Below are positions 63,819 to 64,000 of a DNA stretch of 64,000 bases, in pieces. Origin of the DNA: Flavobacterium fluviale. GTDB lineage: Bacteria > Bacteroidota > Bacteroidia > Flavobacteriales > Flavobacteriaceae. Made by a program: the position numbers and the translations under genes. Under the pieces are notes generated by a model. It worked only from the letters and a program-made list of their open reading frames with translations. It was not told where the DNA came from and searched no databases. The DNA lies in the NCBI RefSeq assembly GCF_003312915.1, contig NZ_CP030261.1, positions 1,674,001-1,738,000 of the forward strand. The letters run 5' to 3'. Within the stretch, counting starts at the first letter, position 1. Every line of letters starts with the position of its first letter.

Positions 63819-64000
63819 TGATACCTATGAAAGTTAAAAAATTACTTTTGATCTTTTTACTGTCTGGCTTTTTTTCAAATATGAATGCGCAAAATCCATT
63901 CACTAATATGAATTTGAAATATGCAGATAAAAAGTACGATGAATACGCTTACGCAGATGCTATAAAAGTGTATGAAAATTTAGTAAATGCCGAAACGAAT
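63818..64000 (+). CDS. Exported protein after porP/sprF, cut by window edge (possibly OmpA family)
   Basis: Only the first 61 codons are present. ATG at 63818 overlaps the stop of the previous gene (TAATG); a second ATG at 63827 (MKVKKLLL) is an equally good start and gives a normal signal peptide ending MNAQ. The visible mature part NLKYADKKYDEYAYADAIKVYENLVNA looks like the first TPR-type helix pair. In Flavobacteria the gene at this place is often an OmpA-family protein with TPR or WD40-like repeats that binds peptidoglycan; this is an expectation from gene order, not seen here. Confidence 0.6.
   Translation, partial: MIPMKVKKLLLIFLLSGFFSNMNAQNPFTNMNLKYADKKYDEYAYADAIKVYENLVNAETN

Overview
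The window is AT-rich chromosomal DNA from a member of the Bacteroidota, most likely a Flavobacterium of the F. johnsoniae type. The evidence is an alternative complex III operon fused to cytochrome oxidase genes, a type IX secretion adhesin with a gliding-type C-terminal domain followed by a PorP/SprF gene, the gene order rplM-rpsI-rpsB-tsf, almost no Shine-Dalgarno sequences, and promoters that fit the Bacteroidota pattern TTTG - about 19 bp - TAnnTTTG. No insertion sequence, prophage, CRISPR array or rRNA gene was seen.

Layout. 1-6360 (minus) is a thiamine operon, thiS-thiC-tenI/thiE-like-thiD-thiE-thiG-thiH, led by a TPP riboswitch; it makes both halves of thiamine (HMP by ThiC/ThiD, thiazole by ThiS/ThiG/ThiH) and joins them. 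6450-9110 (minus) holds tag, two lipoproteins and a queuosine-precursor transporter. 9282-11345 (plus) is an M3 peptidase. 11413-14350 (minus) encodes EF-Ts, S2, S9 and L13 behind a textbook promoter. 14545-16129 (minus) is a pair of exported ferritin-like proteins, followed by a LacI-type regulator (plus).

17432-21723 (minus) is the main accessory segment: a PAAR-like DUF4280 protein, a DUF2235/Tle1-like lipase, a DUF2931 protein and two small membrane proteins. I read it as an orphan type VI secretion effector-immunity cassette. After it come polA, a membrane phosphoesterase, a thioredoxin-fold protein without cysteines, a polysaccharide deacetylase, a GT117/DUF2723 membrane protein, two tandem identical tRNA-Gln units and a universal stress protein.

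32193-36960 (plus) is rimP-nusA-infB with a terminator-like hairpin in the leader. 37100-38285 has a DUF4920 protein and a SPOR protein. 38388-49944 (plus) is one long respiratory operon, actABCDEF-coxB-coxA, that oxidises menaquinol and passes electrons through cytochromes c to an aa3-type oxidase. 50020-53323 is ruvB-P450-queG.

53836-64000 (plus) carries a 3007-residue repeat-rich adhesin, its probable dedicated PorP/SprF partner, and the start of a third exported protein cut by the window edge. Start codons were moved inward from the longest possible reading frame in several genes (thiH, M3 peptidase, rimP, actA, actF, the SPOR gene, the adhesin and two small membrane proteins); the reasons are given in each entry.
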